Origin: Lentisphaerota bacterium
GTDB taxonomy: Bacteria > Verrucomicrobiota > Kiritimatiellia > UBA8416 > JAIOPI01
NCBI GenBank assembly: GCA_021413965.1
Contig: JAIOPI010000010.1
Span: 124,001 to 188,000 of the forward strand
Direction: 5' to 3'
Length of the DNA: 64,000 nucleotides
A model generated the notes under the pieces. That model searched no databases and was not told the DNA's origin. It worked only from the letters and a program-made list of their open reading frames with translations. The translations under genes were made by a program, and so were the position numbers. Shown one piece after another: positions 32,853 through 42,052 of the stretch (position 1 is its first letter; each line of letters starts with the position of its first letter).

Positions 32853-35606
32853 ATGATGAAACGAAAAGGGACATCCACGCGCGGCCCGCGACCGCCCACC
32901 ACGGCGGCGCCCACAGAGGCGGCGGGGCCGCGCCCGGGCGCGGCGTTCCCCATTGTCGGGATCGGGGCGTCGGCCGGCGGGCTCGAAGCCCTGGAGCAGT
33001 TCCTGGGGAACATCCCCCCCCACAGCGGGATGGCGTTTGTCATCATCCAGCACCTCGACCCCACGCGCAAAGGCCTCATGCCCGAACTCCTGCAGCGCAC
33101 CACCGGCATGAAGATCATCCAGGTCAAGGACCGCACCCGCGTGCAGCCGGACTCCGTCTATGTCATCCCGCCCAACAAGGATATGTCGATCCTCCACGGG
33201 ATGCTGCACCTGCTCGAACCGGCGGCCCCCCGCGGGCTGCGACTGCCCATCGATTTCTTCCTGCGCTCCCTGGCCTTGGACCAGCAGGAACACAGCATCG
33301 GGGTGATTCTCTCGGGCATGGGGTCAGACGGCACCCTCGGCTTGCGCGCCATCAAAGAAAAAGGTGGCCTCATTCTCGTCCAGGATCCCGCCACCGCCAA
33401 GTTCGACGGCATGCCGCGCAGCGCCATCGAGGCGGGGCTGCCCGACATCGTGGCGCCCGTGGCCGAATTGCCCGCCAAACTGATCGCCTATCTCAGGCGC
33501 CCCCCGCTCCGCGAGTCCGCCTCCGAGGCCCCGCTGGAAGTTAAGACCCAGAGCGCGCTCGAGAAGGTCGTCATCCTCCTGCGCGCACGCACCGGCAATG
33601 ATTTCTCGCTCTACAAGCGCAACACCCTCCACCGCCGCATCGAGCGCCGCATGGGCATTCACCAGATCGGCAAGATGGCCACGTACATCCGGTATCTGCA
33701 GGAAAACACGCAGGAGCTCGACCTGCTGTTCAAGGAATTGCTGATCGGCGTGACGAACTTCTTTCGCGATCCCGCCGCCTGGGACCTGTTGCGCAAGGAC
33801 CTGATCCCCGCGCTGATTGCCAGCCGCCCCACCGCCCAGACGTTCCGCGCCTGGGTGACGGGCTGCTCCACCGGCGAAGAGGCCTACTCCCTGGCCATGG
33901 TGTTCAAGGAAGCCGCGGAGAGCATCGACCCCAAGCGGCACGTCCCGCTGCAGATCTTTGCCACCGACCTCGACCGCGACGCCATCGAACTGGCCCGCCG
34001 CGGCGTCTTTCCGGCCAACATCGCCGTCGACGTGTCGCCCGAACGGCTCGCCCAGTTCTTCACCAAGGACGAGCACGGCTACCGGGTCCGCAAGGAAATT
34101 CGCGACATGATCACGTTTGCCCCCCAAAACCTCATCATGGACCCGCCCTTTACCAAGCTGGATATCCTGTGTTGCCGCAATCTGCTGATCTACCTCGAGC
34201 CGGAGATGCAGAAGAAGCTGATCCCGCTGTTCCACTACAACCTCAGCGCCGGCGGCATCCTGTTCCTCGGCAGCGCGGAAACCGTGGGAGGATTCTCCGA
34301 TCTGTTCGCCCCCGTGCCGGGCAAATCGCGGCTCTATCGCCGGATGGAATCCGCCACGCGGCTGGAACCCGTGGAATTCCCGTCCACCTTCAGCGCCCCG
34401 ATCCCGGGCGGCCCCACACGACTCCCCGCGCCGATCGCGTCGGCCAGCCTTCAGTCCCTCGCAGACCAGCTGGTCCTGCAGCGCTACGCGCCGCCCGCCG
34501 CGCTCGTCAACGACAAGGGCGACATCTTCTACATCAGCGGCCGCACCGGCAAATACCTCGAACCGGCGGCCGGCAAAGCCAACTGGAATATCTTCGTCAT
34601 GGTCCGCGAAGGGCTGCGCTATGAACTCAGCGGAGCCTTTCAGAAAGTGCTCCGACAGGACACGCCCGTGACGTTCCGCGGCCGCGAAAGCGAAAACAAC
34701 CCTCCGGAACAGGCCGTGGATGTCACCATCCAGCGACTCGCGGAGCCCGGCCCCTTGCATGGCCTGGTCATGATCGTTTTCGCCGACGTCACCTTGCCCG
34801 TGTTGCCCCGCCTGTCCGGGCGCCTGCCGAAGTCGGGCCCCCAGCCCCCACGGCTTGCCGCCCTCGAACACGAACTCCACAAGGCCCACGAGGAGACCCG
34901 CATCACGCGCGCCGAAATGCAGCTCTCGCAGGAGGAACTCAAGTCCACCAACGAGGAAATGCAATCCACCAATGAGGAGTTGCAGTCCACCAACGAGGAA
35001 CTCATGACCTCGAAGGAGGAAATGCAGTCGCTCAACGAGGAACTCCAGACCGTCAACACGGAGTTGCAGGCCAAGCTGGACGAATTGTCGCGGTCCAACA
35101 ACGACATGAAGAACCTGCTCAACAGCACGGATATCGCCACGCTGTTCCTGGACAACGACCTCAACGTGCGGCGCTACACCACGCAGGCCACCAAGATCAT
35201 CAAACTGCGGCCGGGGGACGTGGGCCGGCCAATCACCGACCTGGCCTCGCAACTGCACTACCCGCACCTGGTGGAGGATGGCCGCGCGGTCCTGCAATCG
35301 CTGGTGCCCGCCGAAAAGCCGATTGGCGCCGCGGACGGCCGCTGGTTCACCGTGCGCATTATGCCGTATCGCACGCTCGACGACCGGATCGACGGCCTCG
35401 TCATCACCTTCATGGACATCACCACGGCCAAGGCGATGGCCGATGAACTGGGCGATCGGCACGCCAGCCTCGAGAAGCGCTATGCCCGCCAAACCTTCAA
35501 GACCAAGCAGACGCGGACGCGCTCGGACGGCCCCACCCCCGGACGCCCATTGCGCACCACGCCAGCCGGCCGGAAGCCCGGACCCGGAAAGGCCAGGCCG
35601 AGCTGA
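32853..35606 (+). CDS. CheB-CheR-PAS fusion protein, 917 aa
   Basis: A hybrid of methylesterase and methyltransferase used in non-chemotactic signalling. The CheB domain (about 33-220) keeps its triad: Ser40 (GASAGG), His67 (QHLDP) and Asp159 (SGMGSDG). The CheR domain (about 235-490) has FRAWVTGCSTGEEAYSLAM for SAM binding and FAPQNLIMDPPF. A coiled coil of repeated STNEELQ/STNEEMQ units spans about 680-770, leading to a PAS domain (about 775-880). The basic tail may be disordered. It heads the plus-strand signalling island and lies 2 bp before the next kinase. CheB-CheR-PAS proteins often feed PAS kinases like those that follow. Confidence 0.9.
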   Translation: MMKRKGTSTRGPRPPTTAAPTEAAGPRPGAAFPIVGIGASAGGLEALEQFLGNIPPHSGMAFVIIQHLDPTRKGLMPELLQRTTGMKIIQVKDRTRVQPDSVYVIPPNKDMSILHGMLHLLEPAAPRGLRLPIDFFLRSLALDQQEHSIGVILSGMGSDGTLGLRAIKEKGGLILVQDPATAKFDGMPRSAIEAGLPDIVAPVAELPAKLIAYLRRPPLRESASEAPLEVKTQSALEKVVILLRARTGNDFSLYKRNTLHRRIERRMGIHQIGKMATYIRYLQENTQELDLLFKELLIGVTNFFRDPAAWDLLRKDLIPALIASRPTAQTFRAWVTGCSTGEEAYSLAMVFKEAAESIDPKRHVPLQIFATDLDRDAIELARRGVFPANIAVDVSPERLAQFFTKDEHGYRVRKEIRDMITFAPQNLIMDPPFTKLDILCCRNLLIYLEPEMQKKLIPLFHYNLSAGGILFLGSAETVGGFSDLFAPVPGKSRLYRRMESATRLEPVEFPSTFSAPIPGGPTRLPAPIASASLQSLADQLVLQRYAPPAALVNDKGDIFYISGRTGKYLEPAAGKANWNIFVMVREGLRYELSGAFQKVLRQDTPVTFRGRESENNPPEQAVDVTIQRLAEPGPLHGLVMIVFADVTLPVLPRLSGRLPKSGPQPPRLAALEHELHKAHEETRITRAEMQLSQEELKSTNEEMQSTNEELQSTNEELMTSKEEMQSLNEELQTVNTELQAKLDELSRSNNDMKNLLNSTDIATLFLDNDLNVRRYTTQATKIIKLRPGDVGRPITDLASQLHYPHLVEDGRAVLQSLVPAEKPIGAADGRWFTVRIMPYRTLDDRIDGLVITFMDITTAKAMADELGDRHASLEKRYARQTFKTKQTRTRSDGPTPGRPLRTTPAGRKPGPGKARPS

Positions 35607-35608
35607 TC

Positions 35609-37300
35609 ATGTCCCCCCTCGCTTCCAACGCCGATGACACCTCCCGGCGCGCGCGCGCCGAGGAGAGCCTGCGCGACCAGCATCCCGCGACAGCCCCGAA
35701 TCTGAACGTGGCCGACACGCAGCACCTGCTTCACGAATTGCAGGTGCACCAGATTGAGCTGGAAATGCAAAACGATGAGCTTCAGCGGGCGCGCGACAAG
35801 GTGGAACAGGAAATGGAGAAGTACAGTGACCTGTATGACTTCGCCCCGGTGGGCTATGTCACGCTCGATCGGCAGGGCGTCATTACCGAAGCCAACCTCA
35901 CCTGCGCGGGGTTGCTCGGGATCGAGCGGGCACAGCTGATCAAGCGCCGCTTCGGACTCTGCGTGTCCACGGCGCACCTGCCCCAGTACAACGCCTTCCT
36001 CAAGCGCGTCTTCGAAAGCCAGGCCCGGGCCACGTGCGAGGTCACGCTCCTCAAGAATGGCGAGTTCCCCATCGACGTGCTGATCGAAGGGGTGGCCGCC
36101 GCGCTGGGGCGGGAATGCCGCGCCGCCGTGACGGACATCACCGAGCGCAAGCGCGCCGATGTGGATCGCCTGGTGCTCAGCAAACTGGAGTCGACGGGCA
36201 TCCTGGCGGGAGGCATCGCCCACGATTTCAACAACCTGCTCACCGTGATCTTCCTGAACCTGGAACTCGGCCGCATGCTCGCCCCGGCCGGCGAGGAATG
36301 GGGCCAGCGGTTGGGCGAGGCCAAGAAGGCCATCCTGATGGCCCGCGATTTGACGCAGCAACTCCTGACCTTTGCGGAGGGCGGGGCCCCCGTCCTCAAG
36401 GTTATCGACCTGGCCACCACGATCCGGGAATCCGCCGCGCTGGCCCTGAGCGGCTCGCGCGTGCAGGCGGAACTCCATATCCCCGACAACCTCTGGACCG
36501 CCGAGGCCGATGCCGGCCAGATCCGGCAGGTCCTCCGCAACCTGATTCTGAACGCTCGCGAAGCCATGCCGGAGGGGGGCGTGGTCACCATCCAGGCCGA
36601 GAACGTCGCGCTGCGCGCCCATCATGTACCCGTGCTGCCGGACGGCCGCTACGTCCGGATGAGCATTGTCGACCGCGGCAATGGGATCCCCAAGGACGTG
36701 CTGCCCAAGATCTTTGATCCCTATTTCTCAACCAAGCAACGGGGGGAGCAAAAGGGCATGGGCCTCGGCCTGACGCTCTGTCACACCATTCTCCAGAAAC
36801 ACGGCGGCGCCATTGCCGTGGAATCCGCGGTTGGCTTCGAGACCACCTTCATCCTGTATCTGCCGGCCTCCGGAAAAGTGACGGAGGTCGCGTCGACCGC
36901 CGCTCCGGTCGTGAAGCCGCGTCACGGGCGCGTGTTGATCATGGATGACGAAGAGGGCATCCGACTCTCGGTCGGGACCGCGCTCCGGCATCTGGGCCAC
37001 GACGTGGAGACCGCCGAGAATGGCCAGCGGGCGCTGGACGTGTTTGCCCGGGCGCGCGATGCCAAGCGGCCGTTTGATGCCGTGATCCTGGACCTCACCG
37101 TACGCGGAGGCATGGGCGGACGGGAGACCATGCTGGAACTGCTGAAGGTGGATCCCACCGTGAAGGGCATTGTCATGAGCGGGTACGCCAGCGATCCCGT
37201 CGTCCTGGACTTCGCCCGCCACGGGTTCCAGGCCGCCCTGGAAAAGCCCTTCGCCATCAGCCATTTGCGGGATATGCTGGCCAGGGTCATGGGGCCGTGA
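35609..37300 (+). CDS. PAS hybrid histidine kinase with C-terminal receiver, 563 aa
   Basis: An N-terminal coiled segment (LLHELQVHQIELEMQNDELQ) leads into a PAS domain (about 75-195; YDFAPVGYVTLDRQGVI). The dimerisation/phosphoacceptor box is GGIAHDFNNLLTVIF and the ATPase carries LRNLILNAREAMPEGG, DRGNGIP and MGLGLTLCHT. A receiver domain (about 440-560) follows with IMDDEEGIR, the phospho-acceptor Asp in VILDLTVRGGMGG, and LEKPF. There are no membrane segments, so it is cytosolic. Its N-terminal 130 residues closely parallel those of the next gene. The GTG/ATG context is tight, 2 bp after the CheBR gene. Confidence 0.88.
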   Translation: MSPLASNADDTSRRARAEESLRDQHPATAPNLNVADTQHLLHELQVHQIELEMQNDELQRARDKVEQEMEKYSDLYDFAPVGYVTLDRQGVITEANLTCAGLLGIERAQLIKRRFGLCVSTAHLPQYNAFLKRVFESQARATCEVTLLKNGEFPIDVLIEGVAAALGRECRAAVTDITERKRADVDRLVLSKLESTGILAGGIAHDFNNLLTVIFLNLELGRMLAPAGEEWGQRLGEAKKAILMARDLTQQLLTFAEGGAPVLKVIDLATTIRESAALALSGSRVQAELHIPDNLWTAEADAGQIRQVLRNLILNAREAMPEGGVVTIQAENVALRAHHVPVLPDGRYVRMSIVDRGNGIPKDVLPKIFDPYFSTKQRGEQKGMGLGLTLCHTILQKHGGAIAVESAVGFETTFILYLPASGKVTEVASTAAPVVKPRHGRVLIMDDEEGIRLSVGTALRHLGHDVETAENGQRALDVFARARDAKRPFDAVILDLTVRGGMGGRETMLELLKVDPTVKGIVMSGYASDPVVLDFARHGFQAALEKPFAISHLRDMLARVMGP

Positions 37301-37322
37301 CCAGGCACCAAGGAGGCGACAC

Positions 37323-38714
37323 ATGACTGAAAAACCGACGAACGCCGCGGCCAACGCATTGCGCCGCCGTGCCGAAGGCTATCTGCGCCGACGTCGGACA
37401 TCCGGCAGCCGCCCACGGTCAAGCGCCGATTCCGTACGCCTCCTGCACGAACTGCAAGTCCACCAGATCGAGCTGGAAATGCAGAACACCGAACTCCAGG
37501 AAGCCCGGGACAAGATGGAGGTCATCGTCGACAAATACACCGACCTCTACGACTTCGCCCCCACCGGCTATTTCTCGCTGGATGAACAGGGCGTGATCCT
37601 GGATGTGAACCTGACCGGTGCCGCCCTGCTCGGCGCGGAACGCACCCACCTCGTTAATCGCCGCATGCAGCTCTTCATTGCCCCACCTGACCGGCCCGCT
37701 TTCCAGGCCTTTCTATCCGCCGTCTTCACCCGCCGCGGCAAGTTGGTGACCGAAGCCACGCTTCAGCAGGCACCGGGCACGACGTTCCGGGCCGCGTTTC
37801 ACGCCATGCGCGCCATTGCCCCTGACCGCCCACAGCCATGGTGCCGGCTGGCCGTCGCGGACATCACGGAACTCAGGCGGGCGCAGGAATCGCAGCGACG
37901 CCTGGAGACCATGACCGTCGCCAACCGGGAACTCAAAGAGGAAATCGCCCGGCGCAAAACGGTCGAAGCCGCCCTCAAGAAGAGCGAGCAGCATTACAGC
38001 CAACTGTGGGAGCAGTCGCGCTGCCTGCAGGAACAATTGCGCCACCTCTCCCACCAGCTGCTGTCCGCCCAGGAAGACGAACGCCGGGACATCAGCCGCG
38101 AACTGCACGATCAAGTCGCCCAGACCCTGACGGGCATCAACGTGCACCTGGCGAACTTGCGCAACAAGTCCGCCGTCAGTGCCCGCGACCTCGCGCGCCA
38201 GATCGGCCGCACCCAGCGCCTGGTCGAACAGGCGGTGGATATCGTGCACGGCTTTGCCCGGCGCCTGCGCCCAACCGTCCTGGACGACCTCGGGCTCATT
38301 CCCGCCCTCCATGCCCTCATGAAGGACATGACCAGGCAGACCGGGCTCCACATCCGCTTCGCGGCCTTCGCCGACGTCGAGCGGCTGAACAGCGCCAAGC
38401 GCACCGCCCTCTACCGCCTGACGCAGTCCGCCCTCACCAACGTCTCCCAGCATGCCTGCGCCACCCTGGTGAAAATCAGCATCGTGAAGAAGGCGGGCAC
38501 CGTGCTCCTGGAGATCCACGACAACGGCCATGGCTTCGCCGTGGAACACGTCTGGCACAGCAAGCGCTACAAGCGCCTGGGCCTGCTGGGCATGCGGGAG
38601 CGAGCGGAAATGGTCGGCGGGCGCCTGACCGTCGAGTCCACTCCCGGTCACGGCACCACCATCCGCGCCCAGATCCCGTTCCGCACCGCCGGCAAACGCC
38701 GGCAAACGCCGTAA
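37323..38714 (+). CDS. PAS sensor kinase of the HisKA_3 (NarX/DesK) class, 463 aa
   Basis: The same N-terminal module as the preceding kinase (LLHELQVHQIELEMQNTELQ, then YDFAPTGYFSLDEQGVI) precedes a long coiled coil (about 195-245). The HisKA_3 box is ERRDISRELHDQVAQTLTGI with the phospho-accepting His, followed by LRPTVLDDLGLIPAL. The ATPase has DNGHGF and RLGLLGMRERAEMVGG. HisKA_3 kinases usually partner NarL-type regulators; one lies at 42049. The ATG has AAGGAGG upstream. It is cytosolic. Confidence 0.87.
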   Translation: MTEKPTNAAANALRRRAEGYLRRRRTSGSRPRSSADSVRLLHELQVHQIELEMQNTELQEARDKMEVIVDKYTDLYDFAPTGYFSLDEQGVILDVNLTGAALLGAERTHLVNRRMQLFIAPPDRPAFQAFLSAVFTRRGKLVTEATLQQAPGTTFRAAFHAMRAIAPDRPQPWCRLAVADITELRRAQESQRRLETMTVANRELKEEIARRKTVEAALKKSEQHYSQLWEQSRCLQEQLRHLSHQLLSAQEDERRDISRELHDQVAQTLTGINVHLANLRNKSAVSARDLARQIGRTQRLVEQAVDIVHGFARRLRPTVLDDLGLIPALHALMKDMTRQTGLHIRFAAFADVERLNSAKRTALYRLTQSALTNVSQHACATLVKISIVKKAGTVLLEIHDNGHGFAVEHVWHSKRYKRLGLLGMRERAEMVGGRLTVESTPGHGTTIRAQIPFRTAGKRRQTP

Positions 38715-38727
38715 GTACGAGGCCTGC

Positions 38728-40491
38728 ATGAAGATGAAGACGTCTCGCCCCAAGCCCGCCACACCCGCGAAGTCGTTGCCGAAGTGCCCAACCGGCATCC
38801 AGGGACTCGACGAAATCACCCGCGGCGGCTTCCCGCGCGGACGCCCCACCCTGGTGTGCGGGGGCGCCGGTTGCGGCAAGACCCTGCTCGCGGCCGAATT
38901 CCTCGTCCGCGGCGCCGTGCAATTCGGCGAACCCGGCGTCCTGATGGCCTTCGAAGAGACGGAAGCCGAACTGAAGGCCAATATCGCCTCGCTCGGATTC
39001 GACCTCGCCGACCTCGTCCAGCGCAAGCGCATCCTCGTCGACCACATCCGCATCGAGCGCAGCGAAATCGAGGAGACCGGAGAATACGATCTCGAGGGCC
39101 TGTTCGTACGCCTGAATTTCGCGATCGATTCCATCGGCGCCAAACGGGTCGTGCTGGACACGCTTGAGGCCCTGTTTGCCGGGTTGCCCAACGAAGCCAT
39201 CCTGCGCGCCGAACTGCGCCGCCTCTTCCGCTGGCTCAAGGAGAAGGGCGTCACCGCCGTCATCACCGCCGAACGCGGGCGCGAGCACTTGACGCGCCAT
39301 GGCCTCGAAGAATACGTCTCCGACTGCGTGATCGTGCTCGACCACCACGTCCACGAGCAGATTGCCACGCGACACCTGCGCGTCGTGAAGTATCGCGGCA
39401 CCGCGCACGGCACCAATGAGTACCCGTTCCTCATCGGCGACGACGGCATCAGCGTCCTGCCCATCACCTCGCTCGGGCTCAACCACTCGGCCTCCAGCCA
39501 GCGCATCTCCACCGGCATCCCGCGCCTCGATGCGATGCTCGGCGGACGGGGCTTCTTCCGCGGCAGCAGCATCCTGCTCACCGGCACCCCGGGAACCGGC
39601 AAGACCAGCGCCTCCACCTTCTTTGCCGAAGCGGCCACCCGCCGCGGCGAACGCGCGCTGTATTTCGCGTTCGAGGAGTCCCCCAGCCAGATCATGCGCA
39701 ACATGCGCTCGATCGGCCTGCGCCTGGAGCCCGCCGTGAAACGCGGCCTGCTGCGCTTCCACTCGGCGCGGCCCACTCTCTACGGCCTGGAAATGCACCT
39801 GGCCACGATGTTCAAGGAAATCATCACCTTTCGGCCGGACGTGGTCGTCGTCGACCCGCTGACCAGCCTGCTCGTGGCCGGCAGTGAATCCGAAACCAAG
39901 GCCATGGTGACGCGCCTGATCGATTTCCTGAAGGGCCAACAGATTACCTCGTTCTTCACCAGCCTGACCCACGGCGGGCAAGCCCTCGAGCAAAGCGAAA
40001 TCACGATCTCCTCGCTCATGGACGCCTGGCTGCTGCTGCAGGACCTCGAAGGCAACGGCGAGCGCAACCGCGTGCTCTACGTCCTGAAGGCACGCGGCAT
40101 GTCGCATTCCAACCAGGTCCGCGAGTTTCTGATTTCAGACCACGGCATCGACCTGGTGGACGCCTATATCGGACCGGGTGGCGTGCTGACCGGCGCGGCC
40201 CGGGCGGCACAGGCCGCCCGCGAGAAAGCCGAGTTCCTGGCCGGACGGCAGGACGCGGCCCGCCGCCAGAGCGTGCTGGTGCACAAGCGCGCCATGGTGA
40301 ATCAGCGCATTGCCACGCTGCGCTCCGAGTATGAAGTCGAGGCCGAGGAACTCAGACGCCTGGACGAACAAGCCGGCACGCGCACGCACGTGTTGACCGC
40401 CGAACGCGCCGCCTTGGCCCGCCTGCGCCAGGCCGACACCCAGACGACGCCCGGCGACCGGAGCCGCGCCGCAACCAGGGGACGGTCATGA
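38728..40491 (+). CDS. kaiC: KaiC-like double RecA ATPase, 587 aa
   Basis: Two tandem KaiC domains are visible. CI has Walker A GGAGCGKT (45-52) and the glutamate pair at 76-77 (MAFEETE). CII has GTPGTGKTS (about residue 290) and FAFEESPSQ. In cyanobacterial KaiC the phosphosites are Ser431-Thr432 in HISTITD; here the aligned stretch EITISSLMDAW gives Ser-Ser, so autophosphorylation remains possible. RGMSHSNQVREFLISDHGIDL matches the region after the site. The C-terminal tail (about 500-587) is a charged coiled coil unlike the KaiA-binding tail, and no kaiA is present. KaiC-KaiB pairs outside cyanobacteria are linked to stress timing or signalling. Confidence 0.9.
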   Translation: MKMKTSRPKPATPAKSLPKCPTGIQGLDEITRGGFPRGRPTLVCGGAGCGKTLLAAEFLVRGAVQFGEPGVLMAFEETEAELKANIASLGFDLADLVQRKRILVDHIRIERSEIEETGEYDLEGLFVRLNFAIDSIGAKRVVLDTLEALFAGLPNEAILRAELRRLFRWLKEKGVTAVITAERGREHLTRHGLEEYVSDCVIVLDHHVHEQIATRHLRVVKYRGTAHGTNEYPFLIGDDGISVLPITSLGLNHSASSQRISTGIPRLDAMLGGRGFFRGSSILLTGTPGTGKTSASTFFAEAATRRGERALYFAFEESPSQIMRNMRSIGLRLEPAVKRGLLRFHSARPTLYGLEMHLATMFKEIITFRPDVVVVDPLTSLLVAGSESETKAMVTRLIDFLKGQQITSFFTSLTHGGQALEQSEITISSLMDAWLLLQDLEGNGERNRVLYVLKARGMSHSNQVREFLISDHGIDLVDAYIGPGGVLTGAARAAQAAREKAEFLAGRQDAARRQSVLVHKRAMVNQRIATLRSEYEVEAEELRRLDEQAGTRTHVLTAERAALARLRQADTQTTPGDRSRAATRGRS

Positions 40492-40841
40492 AGAGGCACC
40501 CGCGCACACGGCCACCCCGCGCATCGACGACCGCCAAACCCCACCGGCGCGCGGACAAGTATGTCCTGCGCCTCTACGTGGCCGGGGCCACGGCCCGATC
40601 CCAGCAGGCCATCCTGCGCGCCCGGGAATTCTGCGAATCCCAATTCAAGGGGGCCTATACGCTGGACATCATCGACATCTACCAGCAGCCCATCCTGGCC
40701 CGCAACGGCCAGATTCTCGCCACGCCCACCCTCGTGAAGGAGTATCCGCGCCCGGTCCGGCAACTGATTGGCAATTTGACGAATACGGCTGGCCTGATCA
40801 TCGGGTTGGATCTGAACCGTCGCATCAAGACAACACCATGA
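40488..40841 (+). CDS. kaiB: KaiB-domain protein, 117 aa
   Basis: The core from about residue 24 (YVLRLYVAGATARSQQAILRAREFCE, then YTLDIIDIYQQPILARNGQILATPTLVKEYP) is a KaiB thioredoxin-like fold. The conserved A-T-P-T-L and LIGNLTNTAGLIIGLDL segments are present. A basic Pro/Arg-rich extension of about 22 residues precedes it. KaiB binds the CI ring of KaiC after a fold switch. The start overlaps the kaiC stop by ATGA, implying coupled translation and stoichiometric production. Confidence 0.9.
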   Translation: MKRHPRTRPPRASTTAKPHRRADKYVLRLYVAGATARSQQAILRAREFCESQFKGAYTLDIIDIYQQPILARNGQILATPTLVKEYPRPVRQLIGNLTNTAGLIIGLDLNRRIKTTP

Positions 40842-42052
40842 AAACCGCGCACGCCACACGCTCGCGGCGCCCCGCGCGCCCCGGCCAACTCGCCGAACTG
40901 CGAGCCAGCCTGGCCGAAGCCCGGGAGGCGCTGCGCGCCATCCACCACGGCGAGGTGGACGCCGTCGTCGTGAAGGGCAAGCATGGCCCGCAAATCTACA
41001 CGCTTGGCGGCGCCGAACACGCCTACCGCGTGCTCATTGAGTCCATGAACGAGGGCGCGCTGACGCTGACGACGGACGAGCTGATCCTGTACGCCAATCA
41101 ATGCTTCGCGACGATGGTCAAAACCCCCCTGGCGGAGGTCATCGGATCCCCGTTTCGCAAACTTCTGGAACCCGCGGACCGGTTGGCCCTGCGGGCTCTG
41201 GTCAAGCACCCCAGCCGCCAGGGAGCCAAGCTCCATGTGCGCCTGATCGCCCGCGACGGCTCGCGCGTGCCCGTCTGCCTCTCGCTCCGCCCCCTGAAAG
41301 AACCGGCGGCCGGGATGGCGATGATCGGCGTGGTCGTCACGGACCTGACCGTAGCCCTTCAGAGCGAAGCGCGGCTGCGGGGACTGGCCGGCCGCCTCGT
41401 GCAGGTGCAGGAAACGGAACGCGGGCGCGTGGCCCTCGTGCTGCACGACCACATCACGCAACTGCTGTGCGCCATCGTGGCGCGCTGCCAGACCCTGGGA
41501 GACAAACTCGCCCATCAGGACGCACGCTTGCAGCAGGAAGCGATGACGCTGCGCGAGATGGTTGGCCAAACGGCCGAGGAGGTGGAGCGCATCTCCCACA
41601 ATCTGAGACCCAGCGCCCTGGGCGAACTGGGGCTGGCCGCGGTCATCCGCAGTGATGGCGCCACCTTCGCGCAGCGCGTCGGCCTGAACCTGAAGTCCAC
41701 CTGCTCATCCTCGATGACAAGGCTGCTCCCCGACACGGAGCTGACGCTGTACCGCATTTTCCAGGCGGCCTTGAGCAATGTGCGGCGGCACGCGCGCGCC
41801 CGCCACGTCACCGTGCGCCTGACGACAACGCCCGCCATGGTGCGGTTGACGATCACGGACGATGGGGTTGGGTTCGATATGGCGCCGCGCCCGGGAGACC
41901 GGCGCAAGCGCAGCGCCGGCTTCGGCCTGCTGGATATGCGCGAGCGGGCCGCCTATCTGGGCGGCACCCTGACCATCAAATCGGCACCGGGCCAGGGCAC
42001 GACCATTCGGGCCGACGTGCCGCGGGAAAAACGATTGGAGATCGCATCATGA
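40838..42052 (+). CDS. KaiBC-associated PAS sensor kinase (HisKA_3), 404 aa
   Basis: An N-terminal helix with RAIHHGEVDAVVV and GPQIYTLGGAEHAYRVLIESMNEGALTL leads into a PAS domain (about 60-180). The phosphoacceptor box is VALVLHDHITQLLCAIVA, followed by ISHNLRPSALGELGLAAVI. The ATPase contains ITDDGVGFD and GFGLLDMRERAAYLGG. It overlaps kaiB by ATGA and the downstream regulator by ATGA, so kaiB, kinase and regulator form one coupled unit. It most likely passes KaiC state or another cytosolic cue to the regulator at 42049, by analogy with SasA. That is inference. Confidence 0.87.
   Translation: MKTAHATRSRRPARPGQLAELRASLAEAREALRAIHHGEVDAVVVKGKHGPQIYTLGGAEHAYRVLIESMNEGALTLTTDELILYANQCFATMVKTPLAEVIGSPFRKLLEPADRLALRALVKHPSRQGAKLHVRLIARDGSRVPVCLSLRPLKEPAAGMAMIGVVVTDLTVALQSEARLRGLAGRLVQVQETERGRVALVLHDHITQLLCAIVARCQTLGDKLAHQDARLQQEAMTLREMVGQTAEEVERISHNLRPSALGELGLAAVIRSDGATFAQRVGLNLKSTCSSSMTRLLPDTELTLYRIFQAALSNVRRHARARHVTVRLTTTPAMVRLTITDDGVGFDMAPRPGDRRKRSAGFGLLDMRERAAYLGGTLTIKSAPGQGTTIRADVPREKRLEIAS

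Noticed and set aside
33324-35492. A 722-codon minus-strand frame opposite CheB-CheR.
   Set aside because: Shadow of the CheBR-PAS gene, with no motif of its own.
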